Shown here: one piece after another, positions 21,662 to 32,822 of the stretch
How the letters are laid out: each line of letters opens with the position of its first letter
Position numbering within the stretch: position 1 is the stretch's first letter
Assembly (NCBI GenBank): GCA_002633025.1
Contig: NMRB01002315.1
Location: 1-64,000, forward strand
Origin: Notospermus geniculatus
Taxonomy: Eukaryota; Nemertea; Pilidiophora; Heteronemertea; Lineidae
DNA: 64,000 bases
Direction: 5' to 3'
Translations under genes and position numbers: made by a program
Notes under the pieces: generated by a model
Told to the model about the DNA's origin: nothing
Seen by the model: only the letters and a program-made list of their open reading frames with translations
The model's database searches: none

Positions 21662-21704
21662 GTCCATGGAGGAATTATACTGTCAGTATAATTCCTCCAT
21701 GGAC
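21662..21704. repeat. perfect 43-bp palindrome
   Basis: Two exact 21-bp arms (21662-21682 and 21684-21704, left arm opening GTCCATGGAGGAATTA) surround a single T at 21683. Confidence 0.95.
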
Positions 21705-22149
21705 AGCCGAACCGAATTGAATCTGTCCTTTGTTACTGTAAGCAGGTACATGTAGATTCTCAGCTGAAGTTTATGCATAAAGTGAAGGAAAAAAAAATTA
21801 CAATTACATGCAAATGTAGCCAACTAAGCATGAATATAAAATTGATTTTGAAGCGTGTTTATAACTACCAACAATCACAATTGATGTGGAACGCTGAGGT
21901 CAGTTATGCTAATTTAGTTTTAGTTGGGTGAATTCAACGTTGGGGCTCTTGAAACTGCTTGTTGAGGTCCCCCACTTGCAAGTGGGCGATCTTTCATGCA
22001 TGACTTGTGTTTCCACAGCACAGCATAACACAACAATAAAGTCATGTGTCACAACCAAAATGTTAGGAATTGTTGATATGCAGGCTTGTGTAGATCCATA
22101 CTTTTAATTGGGAACAACGTTTTCGAAAATTTGACCACGCAAGCCTTAT

Positions 22150-22362
22150 ACTAGCGTCCCACTGGCGAATTTTGGCCTGCGACAAGGGACGAACGAAAAA
22201 ATCGTAGGTCTTCGTAGACTGTCGTCTATGATCGCAGTGATTCTCTGGCTCAATGATCCTATGCAAAACACATTAATGCTAAATATCGCAGCTTGTCGAG
22301 GGAATGTCGCAGTACTTCAGATTCGCCCCTTCGTGGGAAAAAGTCGCCAGTGGGACACTAGT
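22150..22362. mobile_element. MITE with ACTAGYGTCCCACTGGCGA ends
   Basis: ACTAGCGTCCCACTGGCGA at 22150 and the inverse TCGCCAGTGGGACACTAGT ending at 22362. It is followed four bases later by a different MITE. Confidence 0.85.
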
Positions 22363-22365
22363 ATT

Positions 22366-22507
22366 AGGGTGGGTATACACTACACGCGATTCGCCCAACG
22401 TATGCGATGGGTCTTTGTTATTTCATGCCGCAATGCCTCCCAAACAAAAGCCATTCGCGTGCGATTCCAAATCGCTTGGCGAATCGCTTCTAGTGTGCAC
22501 CCACCCT
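22366..22507. mobile_element. 142-bp MITE with GGGTGGGTATACACTA ends
   Basis: AGGGTGGGTATACACTA with CGCGATTCGCC at left; GGCGAATCGCTTC with TAGTGTGCACCCACCC at right. Confidence 0.85.
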
Positions 22508-22512
22508 TACTC

Positions 22513-22970
22513 GGCCGGTTTGACGGGCGTTTTTATCGCGCCGATTTCAACGCTGTTGGCGATATCGCATCCAAAACGCCCGTCAAAACGCCAAAAACGC
22601 CAACAGCGGGTGACATCGCCAGCGAGAGAAAAAGCCATGGTAAAACTCGCCGGCGGGAAATCGCTATAACGCTTCGGCGACAAAATCTCTGGTGAAAACA
22701 TCAATCGCAGCGAGATGCGATATCGCTCTTCAGATCGCCAGTGAAAATGACCGAAAAGCCACGAGCGATGCCCATCGCTGTAGCGGCAAAAAAGCCATGT
22801 CTTCACATGGCTATTTTGTCGCAGGGAATGAAGAATCGCCCGTGAAAAGTGAAATCGGCGATAACCAGCTAGTGAAAACAGTCGATCGACCTACGGTGCG
22901 ATATCCGTTTTTACTGAGCGCTAAAAAAGTGGCGATTATCGCGGCGATAAAAACGCCCGTCAAACCGGCC
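22513..22970. mobile_element. 458-bp MITE with GGCCGGTTTGACGGGCG ends
   Basis: GGCCGGTTTGACGGGCGTTT then TTATCGCGCCG at left is mirrored at right. Internal GATATCGC / GCGATATC and CGCCAGTG / CACTGGCG words recur in both orientations. Frames on both strands over this interval are by-products of the palindrome. Confidence 0.85.
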
Positions 22971-23282
22971 CTTTACTGTCGTTAGGTCCCGTGTCGCTCC
23001 CACTAATTTAACATACCTTGGGATCATGGTAGAAATAAAAACTTGGGAATCTATACTCAACGGCAACTGCTTTGGAATGCTCAAAGTTTGACCTGAAAAG
23101 TATACAAAAACCCACGTGGGACGTCAATGACGTCGTCGATGTACAGGAGAAAGCATGGGCGCTAGCCTCACCAACACTGACGTGACGCTGCAGCTTGACT
23201 GGACCCGCCTGATTACTGTAACGATCTAATCGTTTCCACGACGTAACTTCACCAGTGTCCGCCATTGCTGACCTCGTCATTA

Positions 23283-23465
23283 CGACGCAAAGACGGGGCA
23301 AAATGCATTGGTGACGTCGTCCTATGACGCAAAGTCGGGGGCAAAATGCATTGGTGACGTCGTCCTATGACGCAAAGTCGGGGGCAAAATGCAGACGCAA
23401 AGTCGGGGGGCAAAATGGATTGGTGACGTCGTCCTACGACGCAAAGGCAGGGGCAAAACGCGCAA
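23283..23465 (+). repeat. tandem repeat of about 43 bp, about four units, one shortened
   Basis: Unit GACGCAAAGTCGGGGGCAAA then ATGCATTGGTGACGTCGTCC. The third unit is truncated. Every full unit contains TGACGTCG. Confidence 0.85.
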
Positions 23466-23589
23466 CCCAACAAAACGATGTTGCCGGGTTGAAACGGTGA
23501 ATAGAGGAAGAAGTGATAAGTTTTCTGATCTCAGTGGCAAATCTGGCTTCGGTGTTGGTCCCGCGTTGTAGATTAGAATCATGATTGTT

Positions 23590-23725
23590 TGATGGTCACG
23601 CATCTGTAATGTGTGGTCCCATACCTTCGTTGGAATGAACGCTTCGGATACAGCTTAACCCTAACCTAATAGGGCCTACATCAAATCATAAAGTTTTCGT
23701 TGTGGGTTGACCATGATAACCATTT
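23590..23725 (+). repeat. repeat shared with 8670-8865
   Basis: Same blocks as the earlier copy, including TAAAGTTTTCGTTGTGGG and TTGACCATGATAA. Confidence 0.65.
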
Positions 23726-23940
23726 ACATGTAATCTCGCGCTGCTTGGTCAATGGGGACCCTAGCTCACTGCCTCAATAGGTGTCACTAGTGGTTAAAAC
23801 TATTAAAATGAAACTGACATCCCGGTCCTGATCAATTTCCCACACAAAAGGCGTCCATTGTATAGGACCGGGTTTCGGTGTGCTGCCCTCTATCGTAGCT
23901 AGAGGATCCCCATTACTAGCACGTGACCTGATGATTTTGT

Positions 23941-24230
23941 AATGAGGAACAATATTTCTCCCGGGTCCCGACAGGTCGGCGCTGCGAGCGATGTACCCAC
24001 AGCAACGTCTGCTGACATTGACGTCATTTAAGTGTTGACGTTACGTCATGAAAAAGTGACCTGTACATATTTCTACAGGAATAAGGACACAAAAATGTCT
24101 GCCCATCGCCAACCTGTCTCTTCAAAGGAAGAAAAGCAATGAAAATAACGAAATTTTCATCTGCTACAGGATTGTGTAAGGTTTACTGTCAGACGACCAA
24201 CACAAACGGGTTATTTTCACAGCAGACATG
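23941..24230. mobile_element. AATGAGGAACCCGC-family MITE, 3'-truncated copy
   Basis: Starts AATGAGGAAC and runs through CGACAGGTCGGCGCTGCGAG, TTACGTCATGAAAAA and ATTTTCATCTGCTACAGG, colinear with 24852-25238. The far terminus is missing. Confidence 0.75.
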
Positions 24231-24329
24231 TGTTTTAAAAAACACAGGGCGTGGTGTGGCTGCTACTGAAAGTTTGAAAATAAACAGTATATAGGTTCTT
24301 ACTGACATCTCAACTTTCACCCGACTGCA

Positions 24330-24510
24330 AAGAATTGGCCATGTTGGCCGTCAAATGGCCGGCGATGACCTCAAAACTATCACGTCATGACATTTTGACG
24401 TCACGATCTGTGTGTTGACGCTGTGTTCACGCCGTGACGTCGCTTGACATTTTTGACGGCCAATATGGCGGCATCGTGTCGTCATGGAAATGTGACGTCA
24501 AGTGAAGAAT
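24330..24510. mobile_element. ATAGAGGTTCTTCAC-family MITE fragment
   Basis: CGGCCATGTTGGCCGTCAAAT... GCCGGCGATGAC, CATGACATTTTGACGTCA..., CAATATGGCGGCATCGTG, colinear with 33519-33756. Both termini are absent or altered. Confidence 0.7.
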
Positions 24511-24851
24511 GTCTCTAGGGTAGGGTCTGAGGGCCGGTGGACGTACAGTTGCTGTGCGTCAGGCCTGTGTATGTAGTATTTTCGTTGGGCTAGATTCACT
24601 TTGTTAACCCAACAACGGAGTTTCTCAGACTCGTTTGGTTCACGTGAGCCTATAGTTCCCAAAAGTGACCATTATATTAGGCCAAATTTGAGCTTTTTTT
24701 CGTAATTTTCGGCACTAAATTAGCGTATCTAAAGAAAATGAGGTGGCATGGGGTTGTTTTTATGACGATTTTTCTCAATTAATATGTTTTTTCCGGGATT
24801 TATGCAAAATTTCTGCTCAGCGCTCCACCGTCCCATCGCAAGTTGGCCGGT

Positions 24852-25238
24852 AATGGGGAACACGCTCACCGACAGGTCGGCGCTGCGAGCGCTTGTACCG
24901 AAACGACGTCACTGACGTCATTTTAGGTGTCATTGACGTCACGTTAGGTGCTGACGTTGCGTCATGAAAAATTTGCCTGTACATTTTTCTACAGGAAAAA
25001 TGACACAAAAGACTTTGCTTTTATCGCCATTGCATCTCTTCATTTTAAGAAAAAAAGCAATGAGATTAAAAGAAAATTTCATCTGCTACAAGGTGATGTA
25101 AGTTTTATTGTTGGGCGACCAACACAAATGGTTTATTTTCACGCCAGAAATAAATGGAAATATTAACGTTAGAAAAACAGACTTCGGTACAAACGCTCGC
25201 AGCGCCACGTCGTGACGTTAGTGTGCGGGTTCCTCATT
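24852..25238. mobile_element. AATGAGGAACCCGC-family MITE, near full length
   Basis: 387 bp with related ends AATGGGGAACACGC and GCGGGTTCCTCATT. The sub-ends GGCGCTGCGAGCGCTTGTAC and GTACAAACGCTCGCAGCGCC are also inverted. Several TGACGTCA words lie near the left end. A near-identical copy in the opposite orientation is at 48862-49258. Confidence 0.85.
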
Positions 25239-26415
25239 GATACACATAATTACACAGGTTTGAACAGAACTGACCCACTAAAGCCTAGGTCACAAATGCA
25301 CCGGGCCCCGTACGATTTTCCCCACCCAGCGGCTTGCTGCGGCTTTTAGAGACTGAAACTCGGATCTAAGATGAATCATGCCGAAATCGCCTCAATAGAT
25401 AGGCGGAAAGTAGGCTGGATCAAACTGGGCACCGTAGAAATTGGCCAAAATATCTGTTTTTACTCGCCGTACGGGCCCCGGAGTGGATATGTGACTGGGG
25501 CTTTAGTCAACATGCCACCGAATGCCCTTACACTGTAGCAAATGTTCATTATACCCCACCACCCCACCGCAAGTTGGCCGGCACTTGATAGACATAACTC
25601 CACATGTTTGAACAGAGCTGACGCAGCAAGTCAACATGAAAAACCACAGAGGTGTATTCTGTTTCTCGACCTGGCTGAAAATTATATACATTATGTGCGA
25701 TGCATGTAGGCAAGGCTGAACTCAACGATGGAAGTATTATGACTTGGCCGAGGTGGAAATATCCATGTCACTTCGCTTTTCAATTTTTGATGTCACGTCT
25801 GTTAGAAGTGAATGTATACATTAGAAGAGGTCCGGAACGAAATTTGATTTGTTGGTGCCCTATATACATGTAATAGGAATCCCCTCATAAATTAAGCCAT
25901 GCACGTCCACATGGTCGAGGCCTACAAAAGGAAACCACAGTAACGAGACGCACGTATAATACAACTATTGGTTCCTACCAAATATGGCAAACAATGGTTT
26001 GAAGCCAAAGAAGTTAATATAGATATTTTAGGCGAAAGGCGTTAGTAAAATCTCCGACAGCGACATCAATGTTTATCTGCAGCCGGAATTCCCTTCTTCA
26101 TGATAACGTTATTATTGTTCGACGATCTTATTCCAAGATTCAACAAATTACATCGACTCTCATGCGTCAGCTAAACTGCCGGAATTTCGTGCCGAAGGTT
26201 GCATTTTCTCAGCTGAGTATTATAAAATCAAGATAACATCTACGTCTTGCAATAGATAAACATGGACAATTTGAGCCTATTGGTAATCTGAAGTTCGATC
26301 TGACGACTTCAAATACATGTAATGCATTTGAAAGTGATAAATTCACAGTAGAGGCTTCCTGCGCATGTCCAGATTGGCTAATTCCGGTCCTCAATAATAT
26401 TCTATTGGCTCTGCT
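25239..26415. other. gene-free stretch
   Basis: Short inverted words (CGGGCCCCGTACG near 25303 and CGTACGGGCCCCG near 25469) suggest another decayed foldback of about 180 bp. No exon was supported. Confidence 0.45.
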
Positions 26416-27246
26416 GGAGGTTGGCGTCGACTGGGCCGACTTAGCTACGTCACCGTACTATTTTTATGAGACTTTCCCCATGTCGTGGCCGTTCTGCGAA
26501 AGGTGACGCCTCTATAGCAAGTTCCCGTCCTAACAGTCGTGATGTGTGCAGATCAAGTTGAGTGCAGTGAACACCACATAGACCATTGGGGAAGGGGTTA
26601 TTGTCGTCCTGGGTATACACATAAAGTGTACCCAGGTTCGATGTCGTCAAGGGAAATTGTACCCTGGGTCCACTTTCTTGTTACAAACTGTACCCAGGTT
26701 CTGATTTAGGGACCTCGGGGCGAGGTTGTTCTCCGTGAAGTCACTTGATATTGTGCATGCAAGATGGCCGCGCAAAAAGTTATGATCACGACCAGAATCG
26801 CTCCGCGCATGACTGTATGACATCCGAGGGGCTTTCCCGAACAACGACGGAAAGACCCGAGGTGTTCCGAATGGGAGGTTGGCGTCGACTGGGCCGACTT
26901 AGCTACGTCACCGTACTATTTTTAGGAGGGCTTTCCCCATGTTGTGGCCGTTCTCCGAAAGGTGACGCCTCTATACCAAGTTCCCGTCCTAACAGTCGTG
27001 ATGTGTGCAGATTGTGTGCAGTAAACACCACATTATATAGACCATTGGGGAAGGGGTTATTGTCGTCCTGGGTATACACATAAAGTGTACCCAGGTTCGA
27101 TGTCGTCAAGGGAAATTGTACCCTGGGTCCACTTCCTTGTTACAAACTGTACCGGTACCCAGGTTCTGATTTAGGGACCTCGGGGCGAGGTTGTTCTCCG
27201 TGAAGTCACTTGATATTGTGCATGCAAGATGGCCGCGCAAAAAGTT
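26416..27246 (+). repeat. direct duplication of about 370 bp (26416-26781 and 26874-27246)
   Basis: Both copies start GGAGGTTGGCGTCGACTGGG and end GATGGCCGCGCAAAAAGTTA, with small indels (for example in TACCCAGGTT and GTGCAG stretches). They are separated by about 92 bp of unique sequence. Overlapping frames on both strands therefore appear twice and are not genes. Confidence 0.9.
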
Positions 27247-27344
27247 AAAGAAGAGAAGTTGAAAGAATTTTGTTTTTGACACTAGCTGGACAGTTTTCAA
27301 CCTGGGATGGTTACAGAGGAAGTTAATCAGCTCTCCAGCTGGAA

Positions 27345-27530
27345 AAGACAACGTGTCATTCCCATGTATGTGTGTGTGCATGTGTCATGGCCATTATGGG
27401 TGTTCCCCAGGAAAAATCCCCCCTCCGGAAAACAGTCCACTTTTTGGCAAAGTACATGTAGGAAAAAATCCCCTTTTGGGTGGGAAAAAATCCCCCTTTT
27501 GGTAAGTATAGGAAAATCCCTCCTCACAGC
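27345..27530 (+). repeat. GGAAAAAATCCCCCTTTTGG low-complexity tandem block
   Basis: Several loose copies of GGAAAAAATCCCCYTTTTGG-type units. The inverse of this block (CCTACTTTACCAAAAGGGGG) lies at 28975-29165, with ACGTGTCAT / ATGACGTGTCAT near the outer edges. The pair may be the ends of one element of about 1.8 kb. Confidence 0.6.
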
Positions 27531-28019
27531 ATGTCATACTGTTCTTCATTTCGAACTGATTCGAAGTCTATTAAAGGGCCTCTAGAGGCAACTTTTTAGT
27601 TCTCGATATTGGTGTGATTAACACAGAATTGGTGGCAGGGGGAACCAACTTGGCCATCATTTTTGAAGTAAAATTTCATCAATCCATTTGATTCACAATT
27701 CATGAGTTCGTGGTTACTAGCGCCACCTGTTGTATAGCGACAGTACTGTTAGTAGCCAATAGCAAGCTGCTTCTACATGTAGAGTCCCTTTAATATTTGA
27801 AATGAGAGTTAAAGCCACATTATCTACATTTATTGTGACGTTGCCCTACAAAATTTTCTAGCAACTGTGTTTGGACGATTCCATTTGTCGGTGTGATATA
27901 GCTACAATGTAGTTCCTTTCGAGCCAAACATTTCGCAGTGTGTGGCCACGTGGGGGGGGGGGACCAAACAGATAAAATACAAAATCTTTCTATATGTATT
28001 TTATTTTGTTCTTCAATTT

Positions 28020-28680
28020 TTAGCTCACCTGTGGTGAGCCCTTACGATGGTGCAGCGTCCGTCATCCGTTAGCAGGGCACGTTTCGTAACCACTGGGGCT
28101 ATTGATCTGAAACTTGGTACATATATACCCCTAGGTCAGACGACGTGTGACACCAAGTTTCGGTCCGATTCAATTCTTGGCTTGGCCTCCAGGTGGCCAA
28201 AACCAAAAACACAAAAAGTGCAATAACTCCTGAACTACATCTAATGACTGGATCATCTCCAAATTTTTATCATAGGTGTATCTAATGAAGGTACATGAGA
28301 CATGTAATGGGTTTGTGATTTGACCTACTTTTCAAGGTCAGATAGGTCAAAGTTCGAAATTTTGCCATTTGCTGGCATGTTTCGTAACTGCCAGGGCTAT
28401 TGACATGAAACTTGGTACATATATACCCCTATCAGAGTTACCTATGACACCAGGTTTCGGTCCAATTCGATTCTTAGCTTGGTCACTAGGTGGCGAAAAC
28501 GAAAACTCAAATTCTAATATTTCCTCTACTCATGTCTGGATTGTCTCTTTTCACCATCAGTACATGACATGTAACGGGGTTTTGATTTGACCTACTTTTC
28601 AAGGCCACAGAGGTCAAAGTTCAAACTTTTGCCATTTGGTGGCACGTTTCGTGGCTATTTGACCTAGTAGCTACTAACTT
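28020..28680 (+). repeat. dispersed 'TTTCGTAACC' repeat, three internal units
   Basis: This is the longest copy of the 3810-4020 family. Successive units of about 280 bp begin near 28065, 28360 and 28620. Each has TTTCGTAAC, GAAACTTGGTACATATATAC and TTTCGGTCCRATTCGATTC. It shows that the family is itself built of tandem sub-units. Preceded by TAGCTCACCTGTGGTGAGCC. Confidence 0.75.
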
Positions 28681-28974
28681 GGTGTGATCAGGTGTCTGGG
28701 TACTGTACCCTCTGTACCTGGAACTCAAGGCTTGCCCGGGAACATTTTGATTTAACATTTGTCATTTGTTCTTCTGGTACATTCACACATTCATTATTTT
28801 CGGTCTGGGGAAATACGGTGAAGTACGAAATAATCTGTAAATCTCGTTGGCATCAGACAAATCTATGAAGCTGCCCTTCACAATGAGTCGGCGAGGCTTT
28901 CGTAATCAGAAAAAATCTCTGGATGCCAAAAACCAAAAAAATGAAGCATGTTACACTTCACTACCAGTGAAGTA

Positions 28975-29165
28975 TAAGGAAGATTATTCCCTGGGGAATT
29001 TTTTCCTACTTACCAAAAGGGTTTTTTCCTACTTTACCAAAAGGGGGAGTTTTTCCTACTTTACCAAAAGGAGGATTCTTTCCAGGGAGAGTTTTTCTAC
29101 TTTACCAAAAAGTGGATTTTTCGGGTGGATTTTTTCCTGGCGGATTTTTTCCTACATTCTGGCTG
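28975..29165 (+). repeat. TTTTTTCCTACTTTACCAAAAGG tandem block
   Basis: About six imperfect units of about 25-30 bp, the inverse of the block at 27345-27530. A frame across it is low complexity. Confidence 0.7.
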
Positions 29166-30047
29166 ATGACGTGTCATAGCACCAGGATCGTGGAACCAAC
29201 CTAGACTAATTCAGTATCCGGCGAGATCGTGAGAATGAGTTCGTACCTAGGTCGCTAAATCCACCAGAACCTGGTGACAGATTGTAACATGAAAGAGGAC
29301 CCATGACGACAATAACCCCTTCAGCGGTAGTTCTGCAGCACTGTACGTGACACTGGCCACGATAAAATGTAGGGCCTAGAGTATGTGTAACTGTCATCAC
29401 AAGGTGGTTCAGAATGGCGTTCTCTTGATAAGGCGAATTTCTTTCTGACGTACGCTGTCCGCCAGAATCGACCAATACTCTCAAGGGTTTGTGTCGCCAG
29501 ACCTTCGTGACTGTCAGATGCTGTCCTTAATTGAGAGATGTCCTGATTACAGAGGTCAAAGTGAATAGAAGCGACCAGAGTTTGGGATTGAACTGGTGTC
29601 CTTGACAGAGAGGTGTCCTCTGACAGATGGCAGTAATACTGTATTCCATTTACATGTACATTGTATCTGTAACTTCAAACTCTGGACGCCCTAAAGAAGA
29701 AATTTCGGACACGTCGCTCGCAGCGCCACGTGGTGACTAGTTCCTCTGGTTCCCCATTGCTCGCCCAGATAGCCGATTCGTCCATTTCATCTCAACTTGG
29801 TCCGACCTGGACACTCATAGTCTGTATATTCACTACTAGGTAAGCCTAAATTCATCGGATATGGCTGACTGACTCGAGTACGATCCACAAGCGCCACGCA
29901 TCAACACAAAATACAAACGCAGTTGTAGAATGAGAGAGAGGTAGTGCTGCCACCATTTGATAATTTTAGGAACCTCCCGATGCCACGATTCGTGTCTGCC
30001 ATGCATTGAATGTGCATCCAAACTATGGAGTGAATTTGATGCCGTTT
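29166..30047. other. gene-free stretch with a MITE terminus fragment
   Basis: Near 29705-29760, CGCTCGCAGCGCCACGTGGT and GGTTCCCCATT match the AATGAGGAACCCGC-family terminus. No exon seen. Confidence 0.5.
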
Positions 30048-30205
30048 GACTGCCGACGTAGAGGGAGCCACCTAGCGACACGAACTACAAAAATGCATTA
30101 CAAAATGTACGTAGTAAATCGGGTCAATTCGACGACAACGTTGTTTGTCCCTGGATTGGAGAGTGGCGCCGGCTGTCGAGAAAAAGTGGCAATACCGTGG
30201 TCAAA
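30048..30205 (+). repeat. fragment of the 2383-2594 MITE family
   Basis: GACTGCCGACGTAGAGGGAG through GTCGAGAAAAAGTGGCAATA then CCGTGG. The left terminus is missing. Confidence 0.75.
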
Positions 30206-30244
30206 TACGAAGCAGCAAATGAATAGTTTCAACTTTTAAGTTGT

Positions 30245-30508
30245 TCATTAAATGCCTGTCTACACCATCAACATTTTCAAAACATTTCTGCGACAAAACA
30301 TTTTGAAAACTGTTTTAGAAATGTTGCGGCTTGTTTCAGGTTGGTGTACACTCTTCAACATTATCAACATTTCCAAAACATTCTAAAAACATTAAGTTGC
30401 AACAAATCTACAACACCCTTGTTTTGGGATTGTTGCACAGTGTGGACTGTGTTTGGAAAATGTTTTAGAAATGTTGCAAAAGAAACGTCATGTGCAACAT
30501 TTCCAAAA
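30245..30508. repeat. CAACATTTCCAAAACATT inverted-repeat cluster
   Basis: Multiple copies of AACATTTCCAAAACATT and its inverse AATGTTTTAGAAATGTTG, with TGTCTACACC / GGTGTACACT ends. It appears to be two related foldbacks side by side. Confidence 0.65.
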
Positions 30509-30509
30509 C

Positions 30510-30887
30510 TAAACTCCCTCCGCAGTTGTGTACTGCGCCCCCTTCGGTTTACCCGCTCTCCACAACTGCTTAACTTCGTAAAATTCGCCGCGTTAGGTCA
30601 ACAGATGGCGCTGAGAGAGTCTACCAATGAGAGCACCGGGCAACCGGTAACCAAGCTGGCCTGAGACACTTTTTCATTGACCGAGCGGTTCGTAGCCATG
30701 GTAGCACAACAACATCCGTTGCCAACGGGCCAAAGAGTTCTGAAAGCGGCGTGTTGATAGGCTGTAAAACTCGCGCCAGGCCCTGACGCCATCTGTTGAC
30801 CAAACGCGGCGACTACCACGACGTAAACCAGTTGTGGAAAGCGAATAAACCGAAGGGGGCGCGGTACACAACTGCGTAGGGAGTTTA
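30510..30887. mobile_element. 378-bp long-TIR MITE
   Basis: TAAACTCCCTCCGCAGTTGT with GTACTGCGCCCCCTTCGG at left is mirrored over about 100 bp at right (to GAGTTTA 30887). Frames on both strands are mirror by-products. Confidence 0.85.
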
Positions 30888-31508
30888 TTCCAAAACATGA
30901 TCGACCGATCTACAAAAAAATAAAGCTAACCAAAATATTATGTACCTCATAGATTTATTCAAATTCTTTATGTAACAAAAACATTGTATTTATAATTTTG
31001 AAATTACAAACTCCAACCACAAAATAACAATACTTTTTTACATCAGTTGGTACAGCTAAATCTCGTGTATAATTTTACGTAACACGTAAAAATAACGTAA
31101 CAGAAAAATTACGTAACAGAAAAATAAGTTCAATAGATGTAGTTTCTTCTAGCTGGTATTTACTGACTTTCAAAAGAAAATTCTATTATTGCCCAACATA
31201 AAAATTATTCATTTTTCGGTACAAAGGTTACAGTTTCACCATAGAATACACAGCTTTGTCCTGGAGGGAAAAAGTCATGCATTTCATGGGATTACATCTT
31301 TTTGGTAACTAACATGCTACGAACCTCGCATGTTGATCGGTCGGCGAGTCAAAGAGTGCGTCTGCTGTCGACGGTATTACAGGTGGAGAAAATTTAACAT
31401 TGAAAAAAGCTACAGGCAATAATGTACAATAGGGTGGAAGATTTTGTACTCAGTGACAGCATTTTGGAAGTGGTGGCCAGTTGGTAAATTCCCGAGTCGT
31501 GGCCAGAG
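30888..31508. other. gene-free AT-rich stretch
   Basis: Contains ACGTAACA repeats near 31075-31130. Nothing else was recognised. Confidence 0.5.
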
Positions 31509-31721
31509 ATGTCTGGATTTCATTTTATCGTTCAGATGCGACGCCTCGACATTGAACACGTTTGTGTAGGCCTACATGAAAATGACATCAAAAATCGTTT
31601 TTACACAGAGATGGAGCCAAAGCTACTCGCGTCCATTCTCTGCCACGTCATCTATTCAGTCGGGTACCCAGCGAACCAGGTTGAAACAGAGAACGACGAA
31701 CAACAGCTTTTGACTACCATG
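31509..31721 (+). CDS. candidate isolated exon, unknown protein
   Basis: The plus-strand frame from ATG 31509 gives 71 codons and ends at ATG|GTAAGT, a strong phase-0 donor. Its composition is protein-like and helical, with EMEPKLLASILCHVIYSVGY then ETENDEQQLL, and lacks the low complexity of other frames here. However, no partner exon was found, no domain is recognised, and the interior holds the repeat-like word GTGTAGGCCTACATG. It could be a real first exon, a decayed exon, or chance. Confidence 0.25.
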
Positions 31722-31848
31722 GTAAGTTTGACAGAATTTCAATCGAAACCACGCCAATCAAATTGTGACCTATAAATTAAGGTCAAGAGATCTGCACTGC
31801 GTCTCACGTCCAATGTGTCCGTTCAACAACACAGGCAAAAACACCTGG

Positions 31849-31953
31849 GTCCATATTCATAAACATACTTAAATCAAAGTGTGATACTTATCTTTTGTGT
31901 TGAACAAAGGATAAGTGTCACACTTAGACTTAAGTAGTTTTATTAATATGGGC
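31849..31953. mobile_element. 105-bp foldback MITE, copy 1
   Basis: CCATATTCATAAACATACTT... and the inverse AAGTAGTTTTATTAATATGG; the stem includes AGTGTGACACTTATC-type sequence. A better copy is at 61841-61954. Confidence 0.85.
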
Positions 31954-32681
31954 CCTTGACTTTGATTTTCAGGCCACATTCAGAACGAGGCTGATTAACA
32001 CCGAAAAAGTTAAAATGAAGTGGGAATCGCACACAGAAGGCCTGAGACCAAAATTGTTGAGTCTCGATCACCGTAATAAATGGTAAAATAATGGTGGTGA
32101 AGAAATGAGTTCTGATTTCACTTCATTTCCTGCAAATAATACAATACACATAAACAAGGTCACATTTTACGAGTGAGAGAAAAATCAAAAAATGAACAAT
32201 CATCGATATTTAGTACCGGTATTCATTTTTTTGGTATCAAGTCAAAAGTAAGAAGTTTCCGACATTTAAAACAGCAGATTTAGCTGAAAAAAATATTTTC
32301 ATGAAAATAATTTTTTTCTTCTAAATTACTGATGACCGAGTGATGACTTCTTATATTTTGGTCCCAGGCCGCCATCTTTGACACGTGACGGAATCAACAT
32401 AAACGTGCAGTCCAGCAGAGAATATAGGAGCCTCGAGAAAACGTTTTCCGCTAAAATGACGATTAATTCACAAAATATAATTTAAGCTGCATTCTCTAAA
32501 AATTTTGTACCTCATCAAAATTACTCAATATAAGTTTGTTTTCTCGAAACACCTCCGACTCTTCCTGGTGCAGCGGCCTAGTTCTACTGGAACATGTGAC
32601 GTTCTACATGTACTAGCTATTTATAAAACGGGGACGACCCACCAAAGTTTAGATCTTATATCTATGTGACAAGCTGAGCTA
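31954..32681. other. gene-free stretch
   Basis: No exon or repeat pair was recognised. Confidence 0.45.
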
Positions 32682-32822
32682 GGCACATATTGACGGCAAA
32701 TCTCAATGCAGCAGGGGTGTTTTTAAAATCGACTGACCCAACGCTACTGCACTCGACATTCAGCTGGATCAGTCGACTTTAAAAACACCCCTTTCGCATT
32801 GAGATTCGCCGCCGATGTGCAC
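32682..32822. mobile_element. foldback MITE, copy 2 of the 13026-13180 family
   Basis: GGCACATATTGACGGCAAAT, GGGGTGTTTTTAAAATCGAC and mirrored right arm. Confidence 0.8.

Noticed and set aside
22228-22985. Frames of 97-155 residues on both strands
   Set aside because: They are mirror translations of the long inverted repeats at 22150-22970.
26450-27109. Paired minus-strand frames starting MTTSNLGTLYVYTQDDNN
   Set aside because: Identical because the DNA is directly duplicated; no splice sites or domains.
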